Assembly (NCBI RefSeq): GCF_000716605.1
Contig: NZ_JNXE01000042.1
Coordinates: 111,145 to 175,144 of the forward strand
Origin: Streptomyces sp. NRRL F-525
GTDB lineage: Bacteria > Actinomycetota > Actinomycetes > Streptomycetales > Streptomycetaceae
Length of the DNA stretch: 64,000 nucleotides
Direction: 5' to 3'
This document shows, in pieces, positions 8,597 to 18,410 of this stretch (positions are counted from its first letter, which is position 1; every line of letters starts with the position of its first letter). A program made the translations under genes and the position numbers. The notes below the pieces were generated by a model, which made no database searches, was not told where the DNA came from, and saw only the letters and a list, made by a program, of their open reading frames with translations.

Positions 8597-11500
8597 TCAC
8601 TCAGTCGTCGGCGGTGCCGCCGTCTCCCCTGAAGTACCCGGATCCGCCACCGTGATGTCCTCGGACGCGGCGCCGGCCTCGCCCTCGGGATCCAGCAGCG
8701 CGCAGACGACCGTCAACAACTGATCGACATCCACCGGCTTCGGTACGTAGTCGTTCGCGCCCCGCGCGATGGACTTCTCCCGGTCGCCCGGCATCGCCTT
8801 CGCGGTGAGCGCGACGATGGGCAGCCCGGTCCAGCGCGGAGCGCGGCGGATGGCGGCGATGGTCTCGTACCCGTCCATCTCCGGCATCATGATGTCCATC
8901 AGCACGAGTTCGACGTCCGGGTTGCGCTCCAGCGTCTCGATGCCCTCACGCCCGTTCTCCGCGTAGAGCACCGGCATCCCGACCCGCCCCAGCACATGGG
9001 TGAGCGCGAAGACGTTGCGGATGTCGTCGTCCACGATCAACACCCGCCGCCCGGGCAGCACTTGACCCGCCCGCCCGGCCTTCCACGCCTCCAGCTTGGT
9101 GGGCGTCGGCCACGAGTCGTCCACCTCGGTCGAGGTGTACGGCTCACTGGACAACTGCTCGGCCAGCAGCGGGAGTTCGCGGTCCTCGGTGAGCGGCGCG
9201 CCGCCCGCCGCGTGCCCGGGGCTGACCACGGGGACGTAGAGAGTGAAGGTGGACCCCCGTCCCGGCTCGCTCTCGGCGACGATACGGCCGCCCAACAGGC
9301 CCGCGATCTCACGGCTGATGGACAACCCGAGCCCCGTACCGCCGTACTTGCGGTTGGTCGTGCCGTCGGCCTGCTGGAACGCCTCGAAGATCACCGGGAG
9401 TTTCTCGGCGGCGATGCCGATCCCGGTGTCGGAGACGGCGAACACGATGACCTCGTCGCTGTCGTCGCAGTAGCGGTGCTCCGGGTCCTTGACCCGGTTG
9501 ACGCGGAGTTCGACGCGGCCCGTCGCGGTGAACTTGATGGCGTTGGACAGCAGGTTGCGCAGGATCTGCTGGAGCCGCTGCTCGTCCGACCACAGCTCGC
9601 GCGGTACGTCCTCGCCGACCGACACCTCGAAGGAGAGCCCCCGGTCCAGGGTGAGCGGGCGGAACGTGGCGTGGACGTAGTCGAGGAGCTTGATGAGCGG
9701 GAGCCGCTTCGGGCGTACGTCCATGCGGCCGGCCTCGATCTTCGACAGGTCGAGGATGTCGTTGATGAGCTGGAGGAGGTCCGAGCCGGAGCGGTGGATC
9801 GTGGTCGCGAACTGCACTTCCTGGTCGGAGAGTCGGCCGTCCGGGTTGTCGGAGAGCAGCCGGGCCAGGATCAGCAGCGAGTTCAGCGGGGTCCGCAGCT
9901 CATGGCTCATGTTCGCCAGGAACTCCGACTTGTACTGCGAGGAGGTCGCCAACAGGGCAGCCTTCTCCTCCAGTTCGGCGTTGGACCGCTGCAACTCGGC
10001 CTGCTGCTTCTGGAGTTCGTCCGAACGTTCCTGCAACTGCGTGGCCAGCCGCTGGGACTGGCCGAGCAGGGACTCCGTGCGGGAGTTGGCGATGATGGTG
10101 TTGATTGCGACGCCGATGGTGTTCACGAACTGGTCGAAGAAGGCCAGGTGGACGTCGGAGAAGCGGGAGAACGAGGCCAGTTCGATCACGCCGAGGAGTT
10201 TGTCCTCGAAGATGATCGGGATGATGACCACGCTCGCCGGGGCGGCTTCCCCGAGCCCGCTGTTGATCTTGATGTAGTCCGGCGGGGCCTCCTCCACCAG
10301 GATCCGCTTCTTCTCCCGCGCCGCCTGCCGCACCAGCCCGTGCACCGGCATGGCGCCCGTGTCCACGGTCGCGGCCTGCGCCGACCCGTACCCGGCGATG
10401 AAGGCAAGTCCCTTGGCAGGGATGGCCGTTCGCAGGCTGTCCTCGTCGGGATCGGCCAGGAAGAACGCCCCGTACTGCGCGTTCACCAGCGGGGTCAGCT
10501 CGCGCAGGATCAGGTCGGCGACCTCCATCAGGTCCCGGTGCCCCTGCATCAGCGCGGCGAGGCGGGCCAGGTTCGACTCCAGCCAGTCCTTCGCGCGGGT
10601 CGTCTCGCGGAGGTTGGCCACCATCAGGTTGATGTTGTCCTTGAGCTCGGTGACCTCGCCCTGGGTCTCCACCGTGATCGAGCGGGACATGTCGCCCTGC
10701 GCCACCGCCGAGGCCACCTCGGCGATCGCGCGGACCTGCGTGGTGAGGTTGAGTGCGAGTTCGTTCACGTTGGTCGTCAGGCGCTTCCAGGTGCCGTAGA
10801 CGCCCTCCACCCTTGCCTGGCCGCCGAGTTGGCCCTCGGAACCGACCTCGCGCGCCACCCGGGTGACCTCGGACGAGAAGGACGACAGCGTGTCGACCAT
10901 CGTGTTGATGGTGGTCTTCAGCTCCAGGATCTCGCCGCGCGCGTCCACGTCGATCTTCTTCGACAGGTCGCCCTGCGCCACCGCCGTCGCGACCTGCGCG
11001 ATGTTCCGTACCTGCGAAGTCAGGTTGTCGGCCATGTAGTTGACGTTGTCGGTCAGGTCCCGCCAGACACCCGAGACGCCCAACACCTGGGCCCGGCCGC
11101 CGAGTCGGCCGTCCGTGCCGACCTCGCGGGCCACCCGGGTCACCTCGTCGGCGAAGGCGCGCAGCTGCTCCACCATCGTGTTGACGGTGTCCTTGAGTTC
11201 GAGGATCTCACCGCGCGCGTCGACGGTGATCTTCTTCGACAGGTCGCCGTTGGCCACGGCGGTGGTGACCTGGGCGATGTTCCGCACCTGTGAAGTCAGG
11301 TTCAGGGCCATGAAGTTGACGTTGTCCGTGAGGTCCTTCCAGACGCCGCTGACGCCCCGCACCTGCGCCTGTCCGCCGAGGTTGCCCTCGGTGCCGACCT
11401 CACGGGCCACGCGGGTGACCTCGTCGGCGAAGGCGGAGAGCTGGTCCACCATCGTGTTGATCGTGGACTTCAGCTCCAGGATCTCGCCCTTGGCCTCCAC

Positions 11501-12748
11501 CGTGATCTTCTTGCCGAGGTCGCCCTGCGCGACGGCGGTCGACACGAGGGCGATGTTCCTGACCTGTGAAGTCAGGTTGTCCGCCATGAAGTTGACGTTG
11601 TCGGTGAGGTCTTTCCAGACGCCGCTCACGCCCCGCACTTGAGCGCGCCCGCCGAGGTTGCCCTCGGTGCCGACCTCGCGGGCGACGCGGGTGACCTCGT
11701 CCGCGAAGGCGGAGAGCTGGTCGACCATCGTGTTGATGGTCGACTTCAACTCCAGGATCTCGCCCTGCGCGTCGACCGTGATCTTCTGTGACAGGTCGCC
11801 GTTGGCAACGGCGGTGGTCACCTGGGCGATGTTCCGCACCTGTGAAGTCAGGTTCGACGCCATGAAGTTGACGTTGTCGGTGAGGTCCTTCCAGACCCCG
11901 GACACGCCCCGCACCTGCGCGCGACCGCCCAACTGCCCCTCGGTGCCCACCTCTCGGGCGACGCGCGTCACCTCGTCCGCGAAGGCCGACAGCTGGTCGA
12001 CCATCGTGTTCACGGTGAGCTTGAGTTCGAGCAGCTCACCGGTCGCCTCGACCGTGACCGTACGGGTCAGGTCACCGCGCGCCACCGCCGTCGTCACGAG
12101 GGCGATGTCCCGCACCTGCGCCGTCAGCCGGGACGCCATCGTGTTGACCGCCTCGGTCACATCGCGCCAACTCCCGGACAGCCGTGTCACCTTGGCGCGG
12201 CCGCCGAGTCTGCCCTCGGTGCCAACCTCGCGGGCCACCCGGGTCACCTCGCCGGTGAACAGGGAGAGTTGGTCCACCATCTTGTTCACGGCCCGGCCCA
12301 GATGCCGTAGGTCACCGCGCAACTGCCTGCTGCCGTCGTGCAGATCGACCCGCTGGGTCAGATCGCCGCCCGCCACCGCGTCCAGTACCCGGGTCGCGTT
12401 GGCGGCCGGGGCGACCAGGGCGTCGAGGAGCTGGTTGACGTCGTTGACGCGGGAGGTCCAGCCGCCCTGGCCGGGGCTGGCCGAGAGGCGCTCGTCCAGG
12501 CGGCCGTGGCGGATCAGCTCCCGCCGGACGCGCTGCGTCTCGGAGTTGAAGTGGGTGCTGCGGTCCATGATCTGGTTGAAGGCGGCGGTCAGTTCGGCCA
12601 CCATGCCGTGGCCCGTCTCCGGCGCCTTCGTGAAGTCGCCGTCGCGGGCGGCCGTCATCACGGCGAGCAGCGGACGGAGATCGGATGCTCGAATCCAGTC
12701 GTCTTTCTGACCGACTTCGAGCACACGCGTAGCACTGTTCTCACTCAT
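8597..12748 (-). CDS. Cytoplasmic poly-HAMP hybrid sensor histidine kinase (OsaA-like)
   Basis: A 1383-residue hybrid kinase with no transmembrane segment. Order: a short N-terminal region; about seven HAMP-like units at residues ~115-730, with the core [11 protein letters not shown] repeating every 92 residues; a GAF domain (~735-890); a coiled coil; HisKA with SHELRTPLN; HATPase with [15 protein letters not shown] and GGTGLGLS; and a C-terminal receiver from ~1233 with Asp1285 in [11 protein letters not shown]. It resembles OsaA, which governs osmotic adaptation in S. coelicolor. The start is MSENSATRV at 12748, because an ORF extending to 14023 would run antisense through the divergent gene. 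Its signal is unknown, and internal sensing by HAMP/GAF is likely. Confidence 0.92.
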   Translation of the reverse strand: MSENSATRVLEVGQKDDWIRASDLRPLLAVMTAARDGDFTKAPETGHGMVAELTAAFNQIMDRSTHFNSETQRVRRELIRHGRLDERLSASPGQGGWTSRVNDVNQLLDALVAPAANATRVLDAVAGGDLTQRVDLHDGSRQLRGDLRHLGRAVNKMVDQLSLFTGEVTRVAREVGTEGRLGGRAKVTRLSGSWRDVTEAVNTMASRLTAQVRDIALVTTAVARGDLTRTVTVEATGELLELKLTVNTMVDQLSAFADEVTRVAREVGTEGQLGGRAQVRGVSGVWKDLTDNVNFMASNLTSQVRNIAQVTTAVANGDLSQKITVDAQGEILELKSTINTMVDQLSAFADEVTRVAREVGTEGNLGGRAQVRGVSGVWKDLTDNVNFMADNLTSQVRNIALVSTAVAQGDLGKKITVEAKGEILELKSTINTMVDQLSAFADEVTRVAREVGTEGNLGGQAQVRGVSGVWKDLTDNVNFMALNLTSQVRNIAQVTTAVANGDLSKKITVDARGEILELKDTVNTMVEQLRAFADEVTRVAREVGTDGRLGGRAQVLGVSGVWRDLTDNVNYMADNLTSQVRNIAQVATAVAQGDLSKKIDVDARGEILELKTTINTMVDTLSSFSSEVTRVAREVGSEGQLGGQARVEGVYGTWKRLTTNVNELALNLTTQVRAIAEVASAVAQGDMSRSITVETQGEVTELKDNINLMVANLRETTRAKDWLESNLARLAALMQGHRDLMEVADLILRELTPLVNAQYGAFFLADPDEDSLRTAIPAKGLAFIAGYGSAQAATVDTGAMPVHGLVRQAAREKKRILVEEAPPDYIKINSGLGEAAPASVVIIPIIFEDKLLGVIELASFSRFSDVHLAFFDQFVNTIGVAINTIIANSRTESLLGQSQRLATQLQERSDELQKQQAELQRSNAELEEKAALLATSSQYKSEFLANMSHELRTPLNSLLILARLLSDNPDGRLSDQEVQFATTIHRSGSDLLQLINDILDLSKIEAGRMDVRPKRLPLIKLLDYVHATFRPLTLDRGLSFEVSVGEDVPRELWSDEQRLQQILRNLLSNAIKFTATGRVELRVNRVKDPEHRYCDDSDEVIVFAVSDTGIGIAAEKLPVIFEAFQQADGTTNRKYGGTGLGLSISREIAGLLGGRIVAESEPGRGSTFTLYVPVVSPGHAAGGAPLTEDRELPLLAEQLSSEPYTSTEVDDSWPTPTKLEAWKAGRAGQVLPGRRVLIVDDDIRNVFALTHVLGRVGMPVLYAENGREGIETLERNPDVELVLMDIMMPEMDGYETIAAIRRAPRWTGLPIVALTAKAMPGDREKSIARGANDYVPKPVDVDQLLTVVCALLDPEGEAGAASEDITVADPGTSGETAAPPTTE

Positions 12749-12850
12749 GGCGGCCCACTTCGGTAACTCGGCGCTTATGCGCGCGGTCAGTCTGTCACTC
12801 TGTCCGCATCGATCGAGGCGTATTCGTCCGAACTGCTCGGGGAGCTGCGC

Positions 12851-14749
12851 ATGGGGGCCATACCCACGCAACGGGAGACCACTTGGCGTGCTCCCGATGC
12901 GCCCGCGCACCCCGGCGCGGACCGGCGTACGACGGTGCGCGCCACGCTCTCCGGCAGCCCCCTCGCACCCGGTTCCGCCCGCGGACTGGTGCGCGCCGCG
13001 CTCCGTGAGTGGGCCGAACTCGGCCTGCCCGGCACCGAGAAGCTCACCGACCGGCTGGTCGACGACGCGATGGTCGTCGTCAGCGAACTCGTCACCAACG
13101 CGGTCGTGCACGCGGGCACGGACGTCGAGTTGGTGTGCCGTCTTGAGGACACCGACTCGATCGTCGTCGAGGTCGCCGACCACCACCCCTCCCGCGCCCC
13201 GCGCGACAACAGCGCCGAACCGGCTTACGAGACACCGGAGTTCGGTCGCGGCCTGCGCCTCGTCTCCACCCTCGCCGAGGCCTGGGGCGTCACCTACCGC
13301 ACCGGCGTCAAGACCGTCTGGGCCCGCCTGCCCGCCGAAGGCACCCCGGCCGCCGAGGAGTTGGAGACCTACGGCGGTGAACGCGGCCTGCGCGTAGCCG
13401 AGATCCTCGCCCCCGAACCCCAACGCGCCGAACGCGACCGGGACTGGCTCGGCCGCGGCGCGCTCTCCTTCCTCGCCGAGGCCTCCGACCTCCTCGCCGG
13501 ACAGCTCGACGAGGATCTCGTCGCCGCGCTCGCCGGACAGCTGATCGTGCCGAGGCTGGCCGACTGGTGCGCCGTATGGCTGGAGGACGAGGCGATGGGC
13601 CGCGGCGGCGGCTGGGGCGAGGGCACCAGCGCCGGGCCGCGCCTCGCCCGCGTCTGGCACGGCAGCGAGAACCGCATCGAGGAACTGCGCGCCGCCCTGG
13701 AGAAGGACCCGCCCCGCCCGCCGGACACCCTGCGGCCCGTGTCCTACCCCTGGCCCGCCGACGCGCTGGGCCCGCACGGCACCCACGGCGCGGCACTGTC
13801 GTACCGCCTCATCGCGGGCGGCCGACCGCTCGGCACGCTGGTCATCGGGCGGTCCGGGCTGCCCCGCTTCCCCGACGAGGTCACCGGCCTGGTCGAGGAC
13901 CTCAGCCGCCGCGTCGCGCTCGCCATCGGCGCGGCCCGCCAGTACGCCCGCCAGGCCACCATCAGCCGCGTCCTCCAGCGCGGCCTGCTGCCCGGCGCGG
14001 TCGCCGAGATCCCCGGCGTGCACAGCGCCCTCGTCTACGAACCGTGCGACAAGGGCGGCCCCAGCGGCGACTTCTACGACCTCTTCCCGGCCGGCGACGG
14101 CCGCTGGTGCTTCGCCCTCGGCGACGTTCAGGGCAAGGGCCCCGAGGCCGCCGTGGTGATCGGCCTGGCCCGCCCCTGGCTACGCCTGCTCGCCCGCGAG
14201 GGCTACGGCACGGCCGACGTCCTCGACCGCCTCAACCAGCTGCTCCTCGACGACGCCACCGAGGCCGCCGACGCGGCCGCCCACGCGCTCGTGGCCGCGG
14301 GCGGCATGCCGGGCCCGGTCGGCGACGGCCCCCGCTTCCTCTCCCTCCTCTACGGCGAGCTCGTCCCCTTCGACGGCGGCGTCCACTGCACCCTCGCCTC
14401 CGCCGGACACCCGCTGCCGCTGCTCCTCGGCCCGGACGGCAGCGTCGGTACGGCGGCCCGCCCGCAGACCCTCCTCGGGGTCATCGAGGACGTGACGTAC
14501 ACCAGCGAGACCTTCGAACTCCGGCCCGGCGACAGCCTGTTGTGCGTCACGGACGGGGTGACCGAGCGGCGCTCCGGCTCGGTCCAGTTCGACGACGGCG
14601 ACGGGCTGGCGACCGCGCTCGCCGACTGCGCGGGGCTGAGCGCCGAGCTGATCGCGGAGCGGATCAAACGCCTGGTCCACGAGTTCGGTGGCCGCCCGCC
14701 GGAGGACGACATGGCGCTGCTGGTGCTCCAGGCGGAACAGGCGGAGTAG
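12851..14749 (+). CDS. RsbW-like kinase / GAF / PP2C-SpoIIE phosphatase switch protein (OsaC-like)
   Basis: 632 residues. The N-terminal GHKL anti-sigma-kinase-like domain has the N box DDAMVVVSELVTNAVVH and an EFGRGLRLV segment. A GAF-type sensor domain follows (~200-370), then a SpoIIE/PP2C phosphatase with GGPSGDFYDLF, GDVQGKGPEAA, SAGHPLPLLL and CVTDGVTERR. Such proteins control sigma-B-like factors through anti- and anti-anti-sigma partners. OsaC of S. coelicolor combines the same domains but is longer and carries PAS domains, which are absent here. The ATG at 12851 follows GGGGAG by six bases. The divergent partner is the hybrid kinase, 102 bases away. Confidence 0.88.
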   Translation: MGAIPTQRETTWRAPDAPAHPGADRRTTVRATLSGSPLAPGSARGLVRAALREWAELGLPGTEKLTDRLVDDAMVVVSELVTNAVVHAGTDVELVCRLEDTDSIVVEVADHHPSRAPRDNSAEPAYETPEFGRGLRLVSTLAEAWGVTYRTGVKTVWARLPAEGTPAAEELETYGGERGLRVAEILAPEPQRAERDRDWLGRGALSFLAEASDLLAGQLDEDLVAALAGQLIVPRLADWCAVWLEDEAMGRGGGWGEGTSAGPRLARVWHGSENRIEELRAALEKDPPRPPDTLRPVSYPWPADALGPHGTHGAALSYRLIAGGRPLGTLVIGRSGLPRFPDEVTGLVEDLSRRVALAIGAARQYARQATISRVLQRGLLPGAVAEIPGVHSALVYEPCDKGGPSGDFYDLFPAGDGRWCFALGDVQGKGPEAAVVIGLARPWLRLLAREGYGTADVLDRLNQLLLDDATEAADAAAHALVAAGGMPGPVGDGPRFLSLLYGELVPFDGGVHCTLASAGHPLPLLLGPDGSVGTAARPQTLLGVIEDVTYTSETFELRPGDSLLCVTDGVTERRSGSVQFDDGDGLATALADCAGLSAELIAERIKRLVHEFGGRPPEDDMALLVLQAEQAE

Positions 14750-14780
14750 GCAGTCGTACCGGTGCTGGACAATGGAAGAC

Positions 14781-16013
14781 ATGCCTTCCGCACTCCCCGA
14801 CGGCGATCCCGTCCCCGAAGACGGCGCACTGCCCGCACAGGCGCTCGCCGGGGCCGCCGACCGCCCCCTCGGGTTCTACCTGCACGTCCCGTACTGCGCG
14901 ACCCGCTGCGGCTACTGCGACTTCAACACCTACACGGCGACCGAGCTGCGCGGCACGGGCGGAGTGCTGGCCTCCCGCGACAACTACGCGGACACCCTGA
15001 TCGACGAGGTCCGCCTGGCCCGCAAGGTCCTCGGCGACGACCCGCGCCCGGTCCGCACGGTCTTCGTCGGCGGCGGCACGCCCACGCTGCTCGCGGCGGG
15101 CGATCTCGTCCGGATGCTGGGCGCGATCCGGGACGAGTTCGGCCTGGCACCGGACGCGGAGATCACGACGGAGGCGAACCCGGAGTCGGTGGACCCCGCC
15201 TACCTCGCGGCCCTCCGCGACGGCGGTTTCAACCGCGTCTCCTTCGGCATGCAGAGCGCGAAACAGCACGTACTGAAGGTGCTGGACCGCACCCACACCC
15301 CCGGCCGCCCCGAGGCCTGCGTCGCCGAGGCCCACGCGGCCGGCTTCGACCACGTCAACCTCGACCTGATCTACGGCACCCCGGGCGAGACGGACGACGA
15401 CTGGCGCGCCTCGCTCGACTCCGCCCTCGGCGCGGGCCCCGACCACATCAGCGCCTACGCCCTGATCGTCGAGGAGGGCACCCAGCTCGCCCGCCGCATC
15501 CGCCGCGGCGAGGTCCCCATGACGGACGACGACGTCCACGCCGACCGCTACCTCATCGCCGACGAGGTGATGTCGGCGGCGGGCTTCGACTGGTACGAGG
15601 TCTCGAACTGGGCGACATCGAATTCCGGCCGTTGTCTCCACAACGAGCTCTACTGGCGCGGCGCCGACTGGTGGGGCGCGGGCCCCGGAGCCCACTCGCA
15701 CGTCGGTGGGGTCCGGTGGTGGAACGTGAAGCACCCGGGCGCGTACGCGGGCGCGCTGGCGGCGGGCCGCTCACCGGGCGCGGGCCGCGAGATCCTCTCC
15801 GAGGAGGACCGCCGGGTGGAACGCATCCTCCTGGAGCTACGACTCCGCGAGGGCGCCCCGCTGGACCTCCTCCGCCCGGAGGGGCTCGCGGCTTCGCGCC
15901 GGGCGCTGGGGGAGGGGCTGCTGGAGGCGGGGCCGTACGAGGAGGGGCGTGCGGTGCTTACGTTGCGGGGGCGGTTGCTGGCCGATGCCGTGGTCAGGGA
16001 CTTGGTGGACTGA
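14781..16013 (+). CDS. hemW: HemW-type radical SAM heme chaperone
   Basis: 410 residues. The radical SAM cluster motif CATRCGYC uses Cys39, Cys43 and Cys46. Also present are GGGTPT, the HemN/HemW-type region (NPESVDPAYLAALRDGGFNR, SFGMQS) and the C-terminal HemN domain. The CxxxCxxC cluster followed by an aromatic residue and the position upstream of hrcA-dnaJ are typical of HemW, which inserts heme into respiratory enzymes, rather than of the oxidase HemN. The ATG at 14781 follows GGAAG. An alternative ATG lies 9 bases upstream. A hairpin overlaps the stop codon. Confidence 0.92.
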   Translation: MPSALPDGDPVPEDGALPAQALAGAADRPLGFYLHVPYCATRCGYCDFNTYTATELRGTGGVLASRDNYADTLIDEVRLARKVLGDDPRPVRTVFVGGGTPTLLAAGDLVRMLGAIRDEFGLAPDAEITTEANPESVDPAYLAALRDGGFNRVSFGMQSAKQHVLKVLDRTHTPGRPEACVAEAHAAGFDHVNLDLIYGTPGETDDDWRASLDSALGAGPDHISAYALIVEEGTQLARRIRRGEVPMTDDDVHADRYLIADEVMSAAGFDWYEVSNWATSNSGRCLHNELYWRGADWWGAGPGAHSHVGGVRWWNVKHPGAYAGALAAGRSPGAGREILSEEDRRVERILLELRLREGAPLDLLRPEGLAASRRALGEGLLEAGPYEEGRAVLTLRGRLLADAVVRDLVD

Positions 16014-16035
16014 TTCACTCGGGGGAGTGAATCAG
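16010..16035 (+). terminator. hemW terminator overlapping the stop codon
   Basis: A perfect 11-bp stem CTGATTCACTC / GAGTGAATCAG with a GGGG loop. The hemW TGA is part of the left arm. Confidence 0.8.
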
Positions 16036-16114
16036 TGCGGATCGTCGGTTCGGTCCTTACGCTGGTTCCTAGGCTGCCGTCGACAGAACGCGGCGGATGT
16101 GGAGGACCACGGAG

Positions 16115-16693
16115 ATGACCGCTGTGGATGAGCGTGGGATGGCCGATTTCTTCGCGGGGTTCGAGCCTCCCGACGGCATCAAGGCAGAGCTTCTCCGGGG
16201 GGAAGTCGTGATGATGTCCAGCCCTGATCTGGTGCACAACCGGATCGTCGCGGAGGTGCAGGACCAGATCCCGCATCGGCGTTGGGAGCGGCTGCAGACT
16301 CAGGACGTTGACATCATCGACGAAGCCAGCGAGCCGGTACCGGACTTGGTCGTGCTGGAGCGTGGCGTCAGCCCGGAGTCAGGGCGCCTGCTGCCGTGTC
16401 GGCTGATCACCTTGGTGGTCGAGGTCGTCTCCAAGACCAGCGTCGACCGGGACTACGGCGTCAAGCGCTCGGTCTACGCCGCGGGCAAAGTACCGGCCTA
16501 TCTGATCGTTGACCCGGTCATGGCCCAATGCGTGCTGCTCACCGAACCCCAAGGTGTGGGTGACGCGGCCGACTATCAGGTGCAACGCATCACCAAGTTC
16601 GGCGACCCCGTGCCCTTGGACCTGCTCGACGTCGAGTTGGATACCAGTGGGTTCGGCACGCTTCCCGGAGTCAGGCCTCACCGCCGACCGTGA
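16115..16693 (+). CDS. Uma2 / DUF820 family restriction-endonuclease-fold protein
   Basis: 192 residues of the Uma2 family, which has a PD-(D/E)xK nuclease fold. The expected pieces are present: an N-terminal LLRGEVVMMSSP, PVPDLVVLERG (catalytic Asp), LITLVVEVVSKTS (Glu) and DYGVKRSVYAAGKVPAYLIVDP. These genes are highly amplified in Streptomyces and their biological role is not established. The ATG at 16115 is preferred because GGAGG lies nine bases upstream. An in-frame ATG at 16097 has no ribosome binding site. Its 3' end overlaps the convergent DUF3097 gene by 23 bases. Confidence 0.85.
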   Translation: MTAVDERGMADFFAGFEPPDGIKAELLRGEVVMMSSPDLVHNRIVAEVQDQIPHRRWERLQTQDVDIIDEASEPVPDLVVLERGVSPESGRLLPCRLITLVVEVVSKTSVDRDYGVKRSVYAAGKVPAYLIVDPVMAQCVLLTEPQGVGDAADYQVQRITKFGDPVPLDLLDVELDTSGFGTLPGVRPHRRP

Positions 16694-17480
16694 CGAAGTC
16701 GATCAACTCCTCCACCCGCCCCAGCAGTTCCGGCTCCAGATCCTTGTACGACCCCACCTTGGCCAGAATCGCCTGCCACACCGCACCGGTGTTTTCCGGC
16801 CAACCCAGGGCCCGGCACACCCCCGTCTTCCAGTCCTGCCCGTGCGGGACGCGGGGCCAGGCGGTGATGCCCACGGAGGACGGTTTCACGGCCTCCCAGA
16901 TGTCGATGTACGGGTGGCCTACGACCAGGGCGTGCTCACTGGTGACCGACTGGGCGATGCGCCACTCCTTGGTGCCCGGCACCAAGTGGTCCACCAGGAT
17001 GCCCAGCCGCGCGTCCGGGCCGGGATCGAACTCCGCGACGATCGACGGGAGGTCGTCGACGCCCTCCAGGTACTCGACCACCACGCCCTCGATGCGCAGG
17101 TCGTCGCCCCAGACCCGCTCGACGAGTTCGGCGTCGTGGCGCCCCTCGACGTAGATCCGCCCGGCGCGGGCCACACGCGCGCGTGCACCCGGGACGGCCA
17201 CCGAGCCGGACGCCGTACGAGTGGGCCGTAGCGGACTCGACACGGGCTTCACCAGGGTCACCACCCTGCCCTCCAGCAGGAAGCCCCGAGGCTCCATCGG
17301 GAACACCCGGTGTTTGCCGAAGCGGTCCTCCAGGGTGACCGTGCCGGCCTCGCAGCGGATCACCGCGCCGCAGAAACCGGTGCCCGGCTCCTCGACCACC
17401 AGGCCCGCCTCCGCGGGGACCTCGGGGGCCGGCTTGGGCTTCTTCCACGGTGGGGTCAGGTCGGCGGAGTACTGGCGCAT
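16671..17480 (-). CDS. DUF3097 family protein
   Basis: A 269-residue actinobacterial protein starting MRQYSADLTPPWKKPKP, recognisable as the DUF3097 family. It is mixed alpha/beta with no signal peptide. A central RIYVEGRHDAELVERVWGDD segment resembles a Toprim-like strand-acidic-loop core (GxxD/E), which suggests nucleic-acid or nucleotide handling, but this is inference. The start at 17480 follows the conserved N terminus. It overlaps the Uma2 gene end on the opposite strand and lies 34 bases downstream of the metallo-hydrolase gene on the same strand. Confidence 0.85.
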   Translation of the reverse strand: MRQYSADLTPPWKKPKPAPEVPAEAGLVVEEPGTGFCGAVIRCEAGTVTLEDRFGKHRVFPMEPRGFLLEGRVVTLVKPVSSPLRPTRTASGSVAVPGARARVARAGRIYVEGRHDAELVERVWGDDLRIEGVVVEYLEGVDDLPSIVAEFDPGPDARLGILVDHLVPGTKEWRIAQSVTSEHALVVGHPYIDIWEAVKPSSVGITAWPRVPHGQDWKTGVCRALGWPENTGAVWQAILAKVGSYKDLEPELLGRVEELIDFVTVGGEA

Positions 17481-17514
17481 TCGGATGACGATAGGAGAAC
17501 CGGGGCGACGGCCG

Positions 17515-18237
17515 TCACGACACGCCGAAACGCGTTGCCAACGAGTCCCGTTGGGCCCGTACGAACCCCGCGTCCACAACCGCTCCGTGACCGGGAACGT
17601 ACAGCGCGTCCTCCCCGCCCAGGGAGAGGAGCCGGTCGAGCGCCTCAGGCCAGAGCGCCGTAACCGCATCCGGGCCCGCCTGCGGTTCGCCTGACTCCTC
17701 GACCAGGTCGCCGCAGAAGACGACCGGGCGGGAGCCGGGGACCAGGACCGCCAGGTCGTGGGGCGTGTGTCCGGGGCCGACGTTCGCGAGTCTGGCCTGT
17801 CGGTCGTTGCCCAGGGGGAGTGTGAACGCGGTCGACACCAGGTGACGCGGGTACGCCAGAGCGGCTACGGCCTCGTCGGCCACGCGTGCGTGGAGGCCGT
17901 TTTCGACCGCGTCCGCACGCAGGGCCTCCCGCTCATCCGTGAGCACGCGCTCCACGCCCACCGCGCCGTACACCTCCGCGCCCGCGAACTCCGCCGCCCC
18001 GAAGACGTGGTCGAAATGGGCGTGGGTGAGCGCGAGATGGGTCACAGCGTGACCGGCGAGCGCCCGCGCCTCTGTGCGCAACCGCGCGCCCTCCGCCAGG
18101 CTCGACCCCGCGTCGATCAGCAGCGCCGAGCCCGCCCCCACGACCAGCCCGACCGTGCAGTCCCAGCCAGGCAGCCGGCACCGGCCCACGCCGTCCGCGA
18201 GCCGCTCCCACCCCGCCTCTTCCCAAGTCACCCTCAT
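17515..18237 (-). CDS. MBL-fold metallohydrolase
   Basis: 240 residues with a metallo-beta-lactamase fold. The metal-binding motif THAHFDH, a later [11 protein letters not shown] histidine, VFCGDLVEE and a final YVPGHG are all in order. The substrate cannot be read from the sequence. Relatives include glyoxalase II-like thioesterases and hydrolases of unknown function. It is divergent from hrcA, with the CIRCE-containing promoter region between them, and followed by DUF3097 on the same strand, possibly as a two-gene unit. Confidence 0.88.
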   Translation of the reverse strand: MRVTWEEAGWERLADGVGRCRLPGWDCTVGLVVGAGSALLIDAGSSLAEGARLRTEARALAGHAVTHLALTHAHFDHVFGAAEFAGAEVYGAVGVERVLTDEREALRADAVENGLHARVADEAVAALAYPRHLVSTAFTLPLGNDRQARLANVGPGHTPHDLAVLVPGSRPVVFCGDLVEESGEPQAGPDAVTALWPEALDRLLSLGGEDALYVPGHGAVVDAGFVRAQRDSLATRFGVS

Positions 18238-18289
18238 ACGGCGACGCTAACGGTGACGGCACTCCGGGCGTGACATCGCAGGACCGGCC

Positions 18290-18320
18290 TTGCCCGGGGT
18301 GTACCTCACGGCCGTACACT
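18290..18320 (+). promoter_or_regulatory. Candidate hrcA-dnaJ promoter
   Basis: TTGCCC (18290-18295) and TACACT (18315-18320) are spaced 19 bases apart, which is slightly long. The predicted transcription start falls just before the CIRCE element, the arrangement expected for HrcA-repressed genes. Confidence 0.45.
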
Positions 18321-18333
18321 GGGCCGGGGAACG

Positions 18334-18360
18334 CTGGCACTCACGCGCACAGAGTGCCAG
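18334..18360 (+). promoter_or_regulatory. CIRCE operator (HrcA binding site)
   Basis: CTGGCACTC - 9 bases - GAGTGCCAG is a perfect 9-bp inverted repeat with the exact CIRCE spacing (consensus TTAGCACTC-N9-GAGTGCTAA). It lies 50 bases upstream of the hrcA start, so HrcA should autorepress the hrcA-dnaJ operon and release it on heat shock. Confidence 0.95.
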
Positions 18361-18410
18361 GAAAGGGCAGCCCGGCAACAAAACGGCGACCAGAACTGGA
18401 GGTGTGCGCG

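Noticed and set aside
8996..11293. Long plus-strand ORF (765 codons) opposite the hybrid kinase
   Set aside because: Antisense shadow of the kinase gene: composition is repetitive Arg/Gly/Val/Leu, it mirrors the HAMP repeats, and the kinase domains on the other strand are unmistakable.
10600..12250. Regular 276-bp DNA repetition resembling an array
   Set aside because: Not CRISPR or satellite DNA: the period is a multiple of three, in frame, and encodes HAMP units.
12749..14023. N-terminal extension of the hybrid kinase ORF to 1808 codons
   Set aside because: The added region is antisense to the well-supported RsbW/GAF/PP2C gene and has no domain. MSENSATRV at 12748 is the natural start.
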